A DNA stretch of 64,000 nucleotides from Flagellimonas aurea (GCF_017313785.1 NZ_JAFLNL010000004.1:186001-250000); one strand, 5' to 3'; shown: positions 25,215 to 34,830, counted from the stretch's first letter. The notes: generated from the letters alone by a model not told the origin. Program-made: numbers and translations.

Positions 25215-26222
25215 TTATTCTCCCCCGATCCCTTCAAAAGTCATGATCACCGGTTTTATGGTCCCATCTGGATTAAATTCCATCTTGTCCATACAGGTTA
25301 CACGATGGTCACGGTCTTTATTGGGAATGGGCCTGCGGTGATAAACTATGATCCACTCATCCGTGCCCGGTTTATTGATCACGGAATGATGCCCTGCACC
25401 CGTGGCGATATCTCCTTCCTTTGATTCCAAGATGGTGCCGATACGATTGTAGGGCCCTGTTGGCTCATCTGACATGGCGTAGGCTACTTTGTAACTTCCA
25501 TCGGTCCAGTTTCCTTCGGACCACATAAAATAATAGATGCCGTTCCGTAAAAACATGAACGGACCTTCTACATAACCTTCCGGGGTAACTTCTTTGAACA
25601 AACTGCCATCTTCCCATGGCTCAAAGCCCGTAAAATCCTCATTGAGCTTCCCCAAGTTGCAATGGCTCCATCCACCGTAGAAGAAATAATGAGTGCCGTC
25701 CACATCTTTAAAAACAAATTGGTCAATAGGTTGTGCATCGTTATAGAAGTCGGAAATCAATGGCTCGCCCAAGCAATCTTCAAAGGGTCCACCTGGATTG
25801 TCTGCTACAGCCACACCAATGCCCCCATAATGATTGATGTCGTTATTTGGGTCGTAGGAACTTCTTCCGGGCCGTTGAATGTCGTTGGCACCAAAAAACA
25901 GGTAATACTTATTGTCTTTTTCAATAATGGAAGGTGCCCAAAGAGCCTGCCTTAACCATTTGATTTTGGTCGTGTCCAAAATACGCTCGTGCTTTTCCCA
26001 ATTTACCAAATCCTTGGATGAAAAGGCATCAAAATGAAGTTGCTTATCATAATCATCCGAAAAGGTCGGGTAAACCCAATAGGTGTCCCCAAATACGATT
26101 CCTTCGGGGTCGGCATACCAGCCATCAAAAATGGGGTTGTTTCCTTTTTGTTCTTGATTTTGTGCTGTTATTGGCAAGGTTAATACAGCAAGGAGTGTGG
26201 TTAGAATAATTCTGAGGTGCAT
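25215..26222 (-). CDS. Glycoside hydrolase family 43-like enzyme
   Basis: Exported five-bladed beta-propeller glycosidase of 335 residues with signal peptide ending LPITAQ. The three catalytic carboxylates of GH43 are recognisable: Asp in FDGWYADPEG, Asp in KYYLFFGANDIQ context, and Glu in EGPFMFLRNGIYYFMWSEG. A His in GAGHHSV fits the metal/water site. Likely activity is on arabino- or xylo-oligosaccharides, but specificity is not readable. There is no SusC/SusD pair next to it, so it is not in a classic PUL here. Confidence 0.9.
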   Translation of the reverse strand: MHLRIILTTLLAVLTLPITAQNQEQKGNNPIFDGWYADPEGIVFGDTYWVYPTFSDDYDKQLHFDAFSSKDLVNWEKHERILDTTKIKWLRQALWAPSIIEKDNKYYLFFGANDIQRPGRSSYDPNNDINHYGGIGVAVADNPGGPFEDCLGEPLISDFYNDAQPIDQFVFKDVDGTHYFFYGGWSHCNLGKLNEDFTGFEPWEDGSLFKEVTPEGYVEGPFMFLRNGIYYFMWSEGNWTDGSYKVAYAMSDEPTGPYNRIGTILESKEGDIATGAGHHSVINKPGTDEWIIVYHRRPIPNKDRDHRVTCMDKMEFNPDGTIKPVIMTFEGIGGE

Positions 26223-26288
26223 GGGTGTTTTTTAATTTTTATAAGTATTACTAGTGATTTTATAGCTTTTCGTTTGTTAACTGGGTCG

Positions 26289-27971
26289 TTAATGATTTTT
26301 CCATACAGGTAGTTTTATGTAACTATCGTTGTGCCAATCTATTTGCAATGGCTCATGGGCATCTTTTATGGTTTCTTCGAAAACAGGTTTGCCAGAACCG
26401 TAGTTTATAATCTCAAAAGGATGCTTGTTAATATTAAGCAATATAACAAGTTGACTGCCTTCACCAATTTTTTTACTTACAAATCGTGTATTTTCAAAAG
26501 CAATAGTTTCTTTTTGGTAGGGAGTCAAAAGATTCCTTTTTGTTGGATCTAGGGAATAACTTGCCCTACCGACATACCGCGTAATAAAAAAGTAATTACC
26601 ATCAGGCTTCAGCTCGTACAGGGCCAAAGAAACATCCATATCCTTCTTATTTATGGTTACGGACAAGTTTCCGCTAAATGAGCCATTTATGGAAAATTCT
26701 GTTTCAAAAGGTAAGGTTTTGAAGATAAGTCCCCCGCTTGCATCAAGAGAATCAAAAATAATTTGAGGCATGTAATAGTTATTTTGATTTTCTCTATCGG
26801 CAAAGTCCACGGTTTGTTTTTTGAATGACTTCTTCTGTGGTTTCTGGGTCTTCAAAGAAGCATCATCCAAATAAAGGGTCAGGGTATCGTTGTTTATTTT
26901 TCCCAAGGAAGGAGCATGTTTCCAAAGATTGGTTTCCATTACCTGATAGTTTACCTTGTCCTTTAAAATTTCTGGTTTGGTTTTGTCCTTTAAAATATAA
27001 TCCAGCCAGCTATATGCCAATTCCATCATATTGATGTTGGCCACGCTATCGATTTCATAGCCCATCAGGTCTTGGGATGGTTTTCGTTGACCGCCCCAAT
27101 GATCATATGGGCCTATCACTAAATAATGTTCAGGATTTTTATCGTACTTGTTATGATTTTTAAAATACTGGAGTGCCCCGATTTGTGAGTCATCATAGTA
27201 GCCGGTTGTCGTTAAAATGGGTATGTCTATATTGGCATATTCTTCTGGCGTAGGTACCATGGATTGCCAGTACTCATCGTATGCTGGGTGTGATAACCAC
27301 TTTTGAAAGATAAAATTTCTATATCCGGCCAAGCTGTCCATGCTTTTAAAAGCAATGCCGTTTTCAAACCATTCAAAAGGCAGACTTCTTCTTATAGGCT
27401 CTTTTTTGTAGATATTGGCATGGGGCCAGTAGAGGCCTAAATTCATTTGTACGTTGTTCTCCATGGGAGTGTCGTAACCAGGCATCACAGCTACTTGTGG
27501 AACAATGGTTTTTAGTGCAGGGTGGGGGTTCTTCATGGCTGCCCACTGCGAAAAACCGGTGTAGCTTCCGCCATACATTCCAACATCTCCATTGCACCAC
27601 GGTTGCTTGCTTATCCACTCAATGATGTCATAAATATCTGTAGCTTCATGTTCATAAGGCGCATAATTCTTTAAATCGGTCCTTATTCCACGTGCATAGG
27701 CAATAACACCAACATATTCCTTGTCCGCAGATAGTTTGGCAAAGTATTGGTCCGATTCCCCTTGGTGATAAGTGGTATAAAATAGTATTACGGGCAGAGG
27801 CGTCTTGTTCTTTTTGTTTTGGACTATTGTTGCAGAAATATCAATATTGTCACGTGTTGGTATGGATACGCTGTCCTGAATACTGTAAATATTGTCGTTT
27901 TGTATCGAATTTTGGGCAAATGTTGCGGAGAAACCGCAAAGGAGAATCAGGATAAATATGAGTTTTCTCAT
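26289..27971 (-). CDS. CocE/NonD family hydrolase (X-Pro dipeptidyl-peptidase type)
   Basis: Exported alpha/beta hydrolase of about 560 residues. I use ATG 27971, giving a signal peptide that ends FSATFAQ; a TTG at 27992 would add seven residues. The nucleophile elbow is VGMYGGSYTGFSQW. A later Asp in TTGYYDDSQ and His in GPYDHWGGQ complete the expected triad. The last 170 residues form the PepX_C jelly-roll. Family members cleave X-Pro peptides, glutaryl-acylases or esters; the substrate here is open. GH43 and M20 genes follow on the same strand. Confidence 0.9.
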   Translation of the reverse strand: MRKLIFILILLCGFSATFAQNSIQNDNIYSIQDSVSIPTRDNIDISATIVQNKKNKTPLPVILFYTTYHQGESDQYFAKLSADKEYVGVIAYARGIRTDLKNYAPYEHEATDIYDIIEWISKQPWCNGDVGMYGGSYTGFSQWAAMKNPHPALKTIVPQVAVMPGYDTPMENNVQMNLGLYWPHANIYKKEPIRRSLPFEWFENGIAFKSMDSLAGYRNFIFQKWLSHPAYDEYWQSMVPTPEEYANIDIPILTTTGYYDDSQIGALQYFKNHNKYDKNPEHYLVIGPYDHWGGQRKPSQDLMGYEIDSVANINMMELAYSWLDYILKDKTKPEILKDKVNYQVMETNLWKHAPSLGKINNDTLTLYLDDASLKTQKPQKKSFKKQTVDFADRENQNNYYMPQIIFDSLDASGGLIFKTLPFETEFSINGSFSGNLSVTINKKDMDVSLALYELKPDGNYFFITRYVGRASYSLDPTKRNLLTPYQKETIAFENTRFVSKKIGEGSQLVILLNINKHPFEIINYGSGKPVFEETIKDAHEPLQIDWHNDSYIKLPVWKNH

Positions 27972-28065
27972 TAAGTTTTTAATGCTTGTCAATTAATGGC
28001 AGAACCTAAGATAGCAATTCCATCTTTCAGGAAATAGAAATTCCAATTTTTCCTATCTTGGTTTT

Positions 28066-28719
28066 ATGTTTGATGATGATTTGTTGACATATCTGGAATC
28101 TTACCTTACAGAAGAACGTAAACAACGTTTTTTGGATGTTCTTCAACAACGAACCAGGCATATTACCATTGCTATTGAAGATGTGTATCAACTGCACAAT
28201 ACCAGTGCGATTCTACGTAGTTGCGATGCCTTTGGAGTGCAGGACCTTCATGTGATAGAAAACCGTTTTGGTAAACGTTTGGACAAGAATATTGCCATGG
28301 GTGCTGAACAATGGGTGGACGTGTACCGCTACAAAAATGTGGCTGATTGCATTTCCAAATTGAGGGAAGATGGTTATCAAATAATCGCTACTACACCTCA
28401 CAACGATTCCACTCTGTTGCCCGACTTTTCGCCTTTGGAGAAGTCCGCCATTTTTTTTGGTACGGAGAGAAAGGGACTGTCCAACGAGGTAATGGAGCAA
28501 GCAGATGGTTTTCTTAAAATACCGATGGTCGGCTTTTCCGAAAGTTTGAATGTTTCCGTATCCGCAGCTATCATCATACAGCAATTGGCCCAAAAAGTGC
28601 GCGACTCTCAGGTTGAATGGCAATTATCTGATATAGAGATGCTTGAAAAACGGTTGGATTGGACCAAAAAATCCATTAAAAACGTGGATGGTATCATTAA
28701 AAGGTATCTTGTCAAGTAA
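28066..28719 (+). CDS. trmH: SpoU/TrmH-type RNA 2'-O-methyltransferase
   Basis: RNA ribose methyltransferase of 217 residues using SAM, of the trefoil-knot SPOUT class. The three SpoU motifs are visible: HNTSAILRSCDAFG (about 46-59), FFGTERKGLSNE (about 130-141) and FLKIPMVGFSESLNVSVSAAI (about 148-168). Length and the C-terminal helical tail (DIEMLEKRLDW) match TrmH, which makes Gm18 in tRNA. It is followed 44 nt later by an SRPBCC gene. A target other than tRNA position 18 cannot be excluded. Confidence 0.92.
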   Translation: MFDDDLLTYLESYLTEERKQRFLDVLQQRTRHITIAIEDVYQLHNTSAILRSCDAFGVQDLHVIENRFGKRLDKNIAMGAEQWVDVYRYKNVADCISKLREDGYQIIATTPHNDSTLLPDFSPLEKSAIFFGTERKGLSNEVMEQADGFLKIPMVGFSESLNVSVSAAIIIQQLAQKVRDSQVEWQLSDIEMLEKRLDWTKKSIKNVDGIIKRYLVK

Positions 28720-28763
28720 ATAATTTTTGTATTTTTAACTGTTAATCAATCAATTACACAGTT

Positions 28764-29291
28764 ATGCTAATACTTTATATTGTCTTGGCAATAGCCGCGC
28801 TTCTTCTTTTGCTGGCCGCCATTGCACCAAAAAATTATAATGTTTCCCGTTCCATCGAAATTAAACGGCCCAAAGGTGTTGTTTTTGAATACCTCAAATT
28901 CTTGAAAAATCAAGATGAGTGGTCCCCGTGGGCCAAACGTGATCCGAACATGGAAAAAAAGTTTACCGGCACGGATGGCGAGGTGGGGGGCATTAATTAT
29001 TGGAAAGGTAATAAACAGGTGGGCGAAGGGGAGCAGGAGATTACCAAAATCGTTGAAGGTAAACGTATTGAAAGTGAACTTAGGTTTTTAAAACCTTTTA
29101 AATCCACTTCGGATGCATATTTAGAAACCATTGAGGTCGGAAGTGATAGAACCAAAGTAATTTGGGGATTCTCGGGAAAGAATGTATTCCCAATGAGTAT
29201 AATGATGCTGTTCATGAGCATGGACAAAGCTGTTGGAAAGGATTTTGAAGAGGGTCTGGCTAGTTTGAAGGAAATTCTAGAAAATAATTAA
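28764..29291 (+). CDS. SRPBCC/START-like domain protein
   Basis: Protein of 175 residues with an N-terminal membrane helix (about 2-20, rich in Leu/Ala) and a SRPBCC lipid-binding-like fold: YNVSRSIEIKRPKGVVFEYLKFLKNQDEWSPWAKRDPNM is the polyketide-cyclase/dehydrase N-terminal pattern, and the C-terminal helix ends DFEEGLASLKEIL. No catalytic residues are assigned in this family. It lies between trmH and a VOC protein (3 nt gap), probably in one transcript. Confidence 0.86.
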   Translation: MLILYIVLAIAALLLLLAAIAPKNYNVSRSIEIKRPKGVVFEYLKFLKNQDEWSPWAKRDPNMEKKFTGTDGEVGGINYWKGNKQVGEGEQEITKIVEGKRIESELRFLKPFKSTSDAYLETIEVGSDRTKVIWGFSGKNVFPMSIMMLFMSMDKAVGKDFEEGLASLKEILENN

Positions 29292-29294
29292 GCG

Positions 29295-29675
29295 ATGGAT
29301 TATAATATGGTTGGCTGGTTCGAGATACCCGTAGCGGATATGGACCGTGCAAAAAAGTTTTATGAAGCTGTTTTTCAGATTGAAATAAGTTTAGAGGATT
29401 TTGGGGGAACCCAAATGGGATGGTTTCCTGCGGATCATGGAAAGCCTGGGGCTGCAGGTTCTTTGATTCAAAATAAGGATTGGTACAAGCCCAGTGAAAC
29501 TGATGGGGTGATGGTTTACTTCAATAGTTTGGACGTTCAAAATGAACTAGGCCGTATTGAGTCAAATGGAGGGAAAATCATTCAATCCAAGACACAAATA
29601 AGGCCTGATATAGGGTATATGGCGGTTTTTCTGGATTCTGAGGGAAATCGGATTGCTCTGCATTCCAGACAATAA
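29295..29675 (+). CDS. VOC (glyoxalase/bleomycin resistance) family protein
   Basis: Small protein of 126 residues with paired beta-alpha-beta-beta-beta units: VGWFEIPVADMDRAKKFYEAVFQ at the N-terminus and GVMVYFNSLDVQNELGRIESNGGKI later, ending in GYMAVFLDSEGNRIALHS. This matches the VOC superfamily. Metal ligands are not securely assigned, so the reaction is unknown. It follows the SRPBCC gene by 3 nt and converges on the amylase gene with 3 nt between stops. Confidence 0.88.
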   Translation: MDYNMVGWFEIPVADMDRAKKFYEAVFQIEISLEDFGGTQMGWFPADHGKPGAAGSLIQNKDWYKPSETDGVMVYFNSLDVQNELGRIESNGGKIIQSKTQIRPDIGYMAVFLDSEGNRIALHSRQ

Positions 29676-29678
29676 GGT

Positions 29679-31361
29679 CTATTCCACAAGTTCCAAAAGG
29701 GCGATATCGAAATCATTGTCCAAAATCACTTTTCCATTGGCCACAACGACCTGGGTTTCGGAATAGGTGTCGTACAACGTGGTACCATCGCCAAAGAATC
29801 CTTTGACCCAAAGCGATTTTTTGCCTTTAGGCAAATCCAACCCGACAACCACCTTATCACGGTAATCTCCGTTTTCGTATGTTCTGGAAAATACATAGGG
29901 TGATTTGGCCAAACGTTTGTGCTTGCCTGCACCGATGGCAGGATGATTGGCCCTGAACTGCCCAAGTTTTTGCCAGTGTTTGTGTATTTTTTGCGTTTCC
30001 GGCAAGCTGTCCAAATCTTCCCAGTTCATAAACGACCTGAGTGTTGCGTCGCCTTCAGCTCCTTCAATGGTAAGGCTTCTAGAGGTTTCGTCACCGTAAT
30101 ACACTTGCGAAGCCCCGGGGGTCAACAGCAATACATTTGCGGAACGATATGGTTTGGAGCGATTTTTATCATAAGGGGAGCCATCGTCATGTGAGGTCAA
30201 ATAATTGAGTACACTTTTATCCTGTAATTTGGTATGCAGCAATTTGCTATATTTCGTGAAAATGCTCTCATAATCATTGTCCGCATCATGCTTTAGCTCA
30301 AAGTTGATAAGACTTTTGAATCCATAATCAAAGAAATCCACTTTCTTGTCACCAAAATCAAAATCCCTTCCACTGGATATGCCATAATTATAGACTTCCC
30401 CGACCATGTAAAAAGGATTGTCGTCCAATACGCTGTTTTCATGTTTCTTTTTCCACATTTCAAAAGTGTAGTCCGCTTCTTTATGGAGGTCGGTCCAAGC
30501 ATTTTCGTTGACATGTTTTACAGTATCCACCCTAAAACCGTCAACACCAAATTCGTTGATGTAATCGGTTAGCCATTTAATAATGTAGTAGCGGGGTGCC
30601 CTTGGGTAGCCTGTGCGTTCAAAAAACAACTGGAGTTCGTCGAGTTCCTTGCTCAAACGGCCCTCATCTTTCCATTTTGCCAAAAGTGCATCGGGCAGTT
30701 CTACGGGTTTGTCGGATTCGGTAAGAATATCGGGTAAGTTTGCCACTAGCGTACATTCCGTAGTATTTTCATAGGTTGTAAACTCACAAGTTGGTCCAGT
30801 TCTTACCCAATCGTCTGGCCAAACAGGGTCTTTGTCCGTAACGGGTCCGGTATGGTTGAGAACTACGTCCAAAATTACTCGAATTCCTTTACTATGTGCT
30901 GTTTTTACAAGTTTGGAAAGGTCGCTTTTAGTTCCAAAATTAGGGTCTATAGCGGTCCAGTCCTTGGTCCAATACCCATGATAACCATAGGTTTTTCCTG
31001 TTCCCTCGTCTGTTCCGCCATGAATTTGCTCTACTATCGGGGTGAACCATATGGCATTGATTCCCAAATCGGTAAAATACCCCTCTTCTATCTTTTTTGT
31101 GATTCCTTGAATATCGCCTCCTTCAAACCCTCTTAGTACGGCAGTCTCTTCAGTTCGGTCAAAGTTGATATCGTTGTTGGGATTTCCATTGTTGAAGCGA
31201 TCGGTCAACAAGAAGTAAATATTGGCACCTTCCCAAACAAACGGAACCTCCTTTTTAGGGGTTTCCGCCACAACTACCTGCGTCACTTCCTGTTCTTTTT
31301 TAACTTTTTTGCAGCCAATAAATAAGGGTATCGAAAACAAAACAACAAGGAGTTTTTTCAT
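29679..31361 (-). CDS. Alpha-amylase family (GH13) lipoprotein
   Basis: Glycosidase of 560 residues with lipobox PLFIGCKKV, so likely on the outer or inner membrane. GH13 regions are clear: VILDVVLNHTG (region I), DGFRVDTVKHV with the nucleophile Asp (region II), MVGEVYN with the acid/base Glu (region III), and YLTSHDDGSP with the transition-state Asp (region IV). A C-terminal all-beta domain ends it. Probable substrates are alpha-1,4-glucans. No susC/susD or maltose genes lie nearby, unlike the usual Bacteroidota sus arrangement. Confidence 0.93.
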   Translation of the reverse strand: MKKLLVVLFSIPLFIGCKKVKKEQEVTQVVVAETPKKEVPFVWEGANIYFLLTDRFNNGNPNNDINFDRTEETAVLRGFEGGDIQGITKKIEEGYFTDLGINAIWFTPIVEQIHGGTDEGTGKTYGYHGYWTKDWTAIDPNFGTKSDLSKLVKTAHSKGIRVILDVVLNHTGPVTDKDPVWPDDWVRTGPTCEFTTYENTTECTLVANLPDILTESDKPVELPDALLAKWKDEGRLSKELDELQLFFERTGYPRAPRYYIIKWLTDYINEFGVDGFRVDTVKHVNENAWTDLHKEADYTFEMWKKKHENSVLDDNPFYMVGEVYNYGISSGRDFDFGDKKVDFFDYGFKSLINFELKHDADNDYESIFTKYSKLLHTKLQDKSVLNYLTSHDDGSPYDKNRSKPYRSANVLLLTPGASQVYYGDETSRSLTIEGAEGDATLRSFMNWEDLDSLPETQKIHKHWQKLGQFRANHPAIGAGKHKRLAKSPYVFSRTYENGDYRDKVVVGLDLPKGKKSLWVKGFFGDGTTLYDTYSETQVVVANGKVILDNDFDIALLELVE

Positions 31362-31460
31362 GAATTGGGAATTTGTTTAAAGCTATAAAATGCCTTGGTA
31401 AATATAAAATTTATTTATATCCGTTTTAAACAATCCCGAAAGCTATTCTTATCGTACTAT

Positions 31461-32243
31461 TTATTGGGTGCGGTTGAGTACTTTATATTCTTCGTAACAA
31501 CTGGAAATTGCATCCAATATCTGAAGGTCATTAGCTGTTTTAATGAAGGATTTTGAGTAGTTACAGTTGTTGAGGATGTCCTCTATGTCCACTTTTTCCA
31601 ATTGAAGGAGCTCGGTCAAGGTTTCCCTATCAAATTTTGAAGCCAAAAGGTCCCTGATATTATCATCTTCCTTGATTTGACGAAGCTTACGCATCTGCCT
31701 TGGCTTTTTACCGAAAAGATTCCGTAGCAAATCGGCAGGGTTCAAAATGGCCCCGAGTACTTTGGTGACTGCACTTGGGCTTTTATTACCGGCTTCGTAA
31801 CTTGTGTTCAATCCGGAGATGCTATATTGATATGCATTGTTCACCGGAAGGTTCTTTACATCAATTTCGAGGTATCCTGTAAGCTGATATGGTGTTACCA
31901 CAACCTCTTCCAAGGCATAGGCAAGTTCGGTCAATGCAATTTCGGTATCTCCAAATCGGAACATATCGTTGGTGACCCTCACTTTTTGGGTCTTAAAACC
32001 AAGATAGGAAAAGTACAGTGTATCGTTCACCGCAGCAGGAATGGTAAACTTACCATCTTGATTGGTAATGGTCCCCTTAACCTGATTAAGATTGACTACG
32101 TGAACACTCTCCAAGGGATATTCCGTTTGGGCATTAATCACCGTAGCCGTAAAATCCTTTACTTCTTGGGATTCTCCACTATCGGTTTGTGAAAAACCGA
32201 GCAAAGGAAATAGGGACAATAGTATAAGTAGTACTCTTCTCAT
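31461..32243 (-). CDS. CarboxypepD_reg-like domain protein
   Basis: Exported protein of 260 residues, signal peptide ending PLLGFSQ. Residues about 30-115 form the carboxypeptidase-regulatory-like Ig fold (FTATVINAQTEYPLESVHVVN, TITNQDGKFTI, LYFSYLGFKTQKV) often found at the front of TonB receptors, here without a receptor attached. The rest is helical and basic (NLFGKKPRQMRKLRQIKED). Function unknown; probably periplasmic or surface-associated. Confidence 0.85.
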   Translation of the reverse strand: MRRVLLILLSLFPLLGFSQTDSGESQEVKDFTATVINAQTEYPLESVHVVNLNQVKGTITNQDGKFTIPAAVNDTLYFSYLGFKTQKVRVTNDMFRFGDTEIALTELAYALEEVVVTPYQLTGYLEIDVKNLPVNNAYQYSISGLNTSYEAGNKSPSAVTKVLGAILNPADLLRNLFGKKPRQMRKLRQIKEDDNIRDLLASKFDRETLTELLQLEKVDIEDILNNCNYSKSFIKTANDLQILDAISSCYEEYKVLNRTQ

Positions 32244-32318
32244 GCAATCTTTGTAGGTATAAAAATACTAAACAAAGAAAAATAAACAGGAGGGACTTAT
32301 CATTTAATATAGAATTAA

Positions 32319-34076
32319 CTAATAAAAGCCCTGCTTTTTCTTACCTCCTTTTTTGCCGTAACCTCCTTTTTTTCCTCCTTTATATGACTTGTTGCCACCT
32401 CTTCGGTTTCCGCCACCGCCTTTATTGCCTCGACGTTTTTTCCCACCTTTTCCACCGCCACCGGCGCCTGGATTCTTGGAAACTTCCACGTTTATGAAGC
32501 GTCCTTCCAATTTAAAATCGGTAAAGGTTTGAAGGATGAATTCAGTGAGTTGGGCATCGGTATTAAAAAAGGAGAAAGAATCTTTGGTGTCCACATTGTA
32601 GACGTCTTCTTTTTCCAAGTTCAAGGTGTCTCTGAGGAAATCCTTCAGGCTCATCCAATCATAACCATCGCGTTCCCCAACATTGATAAAGTATCGTACG
32701 GAACCTTCCGTGGGTATATCACCTTTGGATGCACCATTTCCTCTTTCAGCATCTTGACTGTTGAGGTCTTTGGTCTTGCTATAATAATTGTAGAATTGGG
32801 TGAATTCTACTGAAAATATCTTCTTGATCAGCTCTTCCCGATCAACTCCTTCAAGTACATCGTTTATAGCAGGCAAATAGCTGTCGATTTCTGCGTTTAC
32901 CTTGGTTTCTTTTATCTTATTGGCCAAGTGGTACAATTGAATCTCGCAGATTTCAATGCCGTCAGGAATCTTTTTGGAAATAAAATCTTGCTGTATTTTT
33001 TTCTCAATGGCCTTGATCTTCCTTAACTCTGAACGAGTGATAATAACCATGGAAATTCCGGATTTTCCGGCACGTCCAGTACGACCACTTCGGTGAGTAT
33101 AGGTCTCGATTTCATCGGGCAATTGATAGTTGATTACGTGGGTTACATCGTCCACATCGATACCACGGGCAGCCACATCGGTAGCTACCAACATCTGTAC
33201 TTGTTTTTTACGGAACGAATTCATGACCAAATCACGCTGATTCTGGCTCAAATCACCATGTAGCGCACCGGCATTGTATCCATCTTCAATCAATTTTTCT
33301 GCCACACGTTGTGTATCTCTTTTGGTTCTACAGAACACTACAGAAAAGATACCTGGGTTGGCATCGGCCAAACGTTTAAGGGCAGCGTAACGGTCACGTC
33401 CACCTACTACATAATATTCATGTTGTACCGTAGAGGCGCCTGCATTTTTGGAACCAACAGTAATCTCTACTGGGTTTTGCATGAACTTTTTGGCAATGGT
33501 AGCCACTTCTTTCGGCATAGTTGCCGAGAACAGCCATGTAAACTTTTCTTTGGGAGTATTGGACAAAATGTCCTTGATATCTTCATAGAAGCCCATGTTC
33601 AACATTTCATCGGCTTCGTCCAGTACGCAATAGTCAATTTTGGAGATGTCCACCATGTTTCGGCCGATCATGTCCTTCATACGACCGGGAGTGGCAACAA
33701 CAATCTGCGCCCCTCTTTTTATCTGTCTGGCCTGGTCGGTAATGCTGGCACCACCATAAATGGCAACAACATTGATTCCTTTTACGTATTTGGAATAAAG
33801 TTTTAATTCGTTGGTGATCTGTAAACAGAGTTCCCGAGTAGGGGAGAGAATCAATCCTTGGGTGGTTCTACTGTCGTGTTGGATTTTTTGAATCATCGGA
33901 AATCCAAAGGCAGCGGTTTTACCTGTTCCTGTTTGTGCCAAGGCAACCAAATCGGTTTCTTGCTCCAATAAAATTGGGATTGATTTTTCTTGTACTTCAG
34001 AGGGGGATTCAAATCCAAGGTCGGAAATAGCATCCAATAGGGGTTTGTCCAACCCCAAGGCTTCAAATTTTGTCAT
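32319..34076 (-). CDS. DEAD-box ATP-dependent RNA helicase with DbpA-type RNA-binding domain
   Basis: RNA helicase of 585 residues. Conserved motifs: Q motif GFESPSEVQEKSIP, motif I AQTGTGKT (near 45), motif II DEAD (near 154), SAT (motif III), and HRSGRTGRAG (motif VI). A DbpA-like RNA-binding domain lies at about 465-545, followed by a 45-residue Gly/Lys/Arg-rich tail. This layout matches the DeaD/CsdA group involved in ribosome assembly and cold adaptation. A promoter box lies over 110 nt upstream, giving a long leader with an inverted repeat. Confidence 0.95.
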   Translation of the reverse strand: MTKFEALGLDKPLLDAISDLGFESPSEVQEKSIPILLEQETDLVALAQTGTGKTAAFGFPMIQKIQHDSRTTQGLILSPTRELCLQITNELKLYSKYVKGINVVAIYGGASITDQARQIKRGAQIVVATPGRMKDMIGRNMVDISKIDYCVLDEADEMLNMGFYEDIKDILSNTPKEKFTWLFSATMPKEVATIAKKFMQNPVEITVGSKNAGASTVQHEYYVVGGRDRYAALKRLADANPGIFSVVFCRTKRDTQRVAEKLIEDGYNAGALHGDLSQNQRDLVMNSFRKKQVQMLVATDVAARGIDVDDVTHVINYQLPDEIETYTHRSGRTGRAGKSGISMVIITRSELRKIKAIEKKIQQDFISKKIPDGIEICEIQLYHLANKIKETKVNAEIDSYLPAINDVLEGVDREELIKKIFSVEFTQFYNYYSKTKDLNSQDAERGNGASKGDIPTEGSVRYFINVGERDGYDWMSLKDFLRDTLNLEKEDVYNVDTKDSFSFFNTDAQLTEFILQTFTDFKLEGRFINVEVSKNPGAGGGGKGGKKRRGNKGGGGNRRGGNKSYKGGKKGGYGKKGGKKKQGFY

Positions 34077-34192
34077 AGCGGTGTAAATACCTTAAATCGC
34101 AAATATGTTTGTGTTGTATAGAGCGATTTTTAGTATTTCCCGTTCAAGCCCATCACAACACCTTGCCCATACCGGCGGCGTTAATAAAGCGG

Positions 34193-34221
34193 CAAAGGTA
34201 CACTTATTTTGATCGGTGCAA
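34193..34221 (-). promoter_or_regulatory. Bacteroidota-type promoter for the DEAD-box helicase
   Basis: On the minus strand TTG (34221-34219), an 18-nt spacer, then TACCTTTG (34200-34193) match TTG-N17-23-TAnnTTTG. The leader to the ATG at 34076 would be about 110 nt. It contains AAATCGC/GCGATTT arms (34123-34129 with 34094-34100) that can pair. Confidence 0.55.
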
Positions 34222-34222
34222 G

Positions 34223-34804
34223 CTAAGTTGCCTTCTTTTTTAAAAATCCCACCAATTTTTGTATGGCCCTACCTCGGTGACTAATAGCGTTTTTGGTCTC
34301 TGGAGGCAGCTCACCAAAGGTTTTGTTGTATCCATCAGGTCTAAAAATTGGGTCGTAGCCAAAACCTCCTTTTCCATGCTGTTTGGTGGTAATTTGTCCC
34401 TCAACAATGCCATCGAAAGTGAAACTTTCGCCTTTTAGGTTTAAATGTACCACGGTTTTAAAGTGTGCTGACCGGTCAGTACCCCCCTCCAGTTCGGATA
34501 ATAATTTAGACATATTGTCCCCAGCATTCTTTTGTTCTCCGGCATATCTAGCGGAATAGACTCCGGGCGCTCCGTCCAAAGCGTCTACAAGCAAACCCGT
34601 ATCATCCGAAAAGCAATCCAACCCATAGGTTTGGGTTACAAAATCCGCCTTGATTTTGGCGTTTTCTTCAAGGGTATCACCGGTTTCTGGAATTTCATCA
34701 AAGCATTCAATATCCTTTAAGGACAACAATTCAATATTTTCAGGAAGTAATTGCTGAACTTCCTTTAGCTTGTTGTCGTTATGTGTGGCAAAAACTAGTT
34801 TCAA
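34223..34804 (-). CDS. rdgB: Non-canonical purine NTP diphosphatase (XTP/dITP)
   Basis: House-cleaning enzyme of 193 residues that converts dITP and XTP to monophosphates, keeping damaged bases out of nucleic acid (EC 3.6.1.66). The Ham1/RdgB landmarks are all present: VFATHNDNKLKEVQ at the N-terminus, DTLEENAKIKA, DCFSDDTGLLVDALDGAPGVYSARYAG and GFGYDPIFRPDG, ending SHRGRAIQKL. A probable promoter box TACTTTTG lies at 34838-34831. The helicase gene lies 146 nt downstream with its own promoter. Confidence 0.96.
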   Translation of the reverse strand: MKLVFATHNDNKLKEVQQLLPENIELLSLKDIECFDEIPETGDTLEENAKIKADFVTQTYGLDCFSDDTGLLVDALDGAPGVYSARYAGEQKNAGDNMSKLLSELEGGTDRSAHFKTVVHLNLKGESFTFDGIVEGQITTKQHGKGGFGYDPIFRPDGYNKTFGELPPETKNAISHRGRAIQKLVGFLKKKAT

Positions 34805-34830
34805 ATCAAAAAAGGGTTCTATTTGAGATT

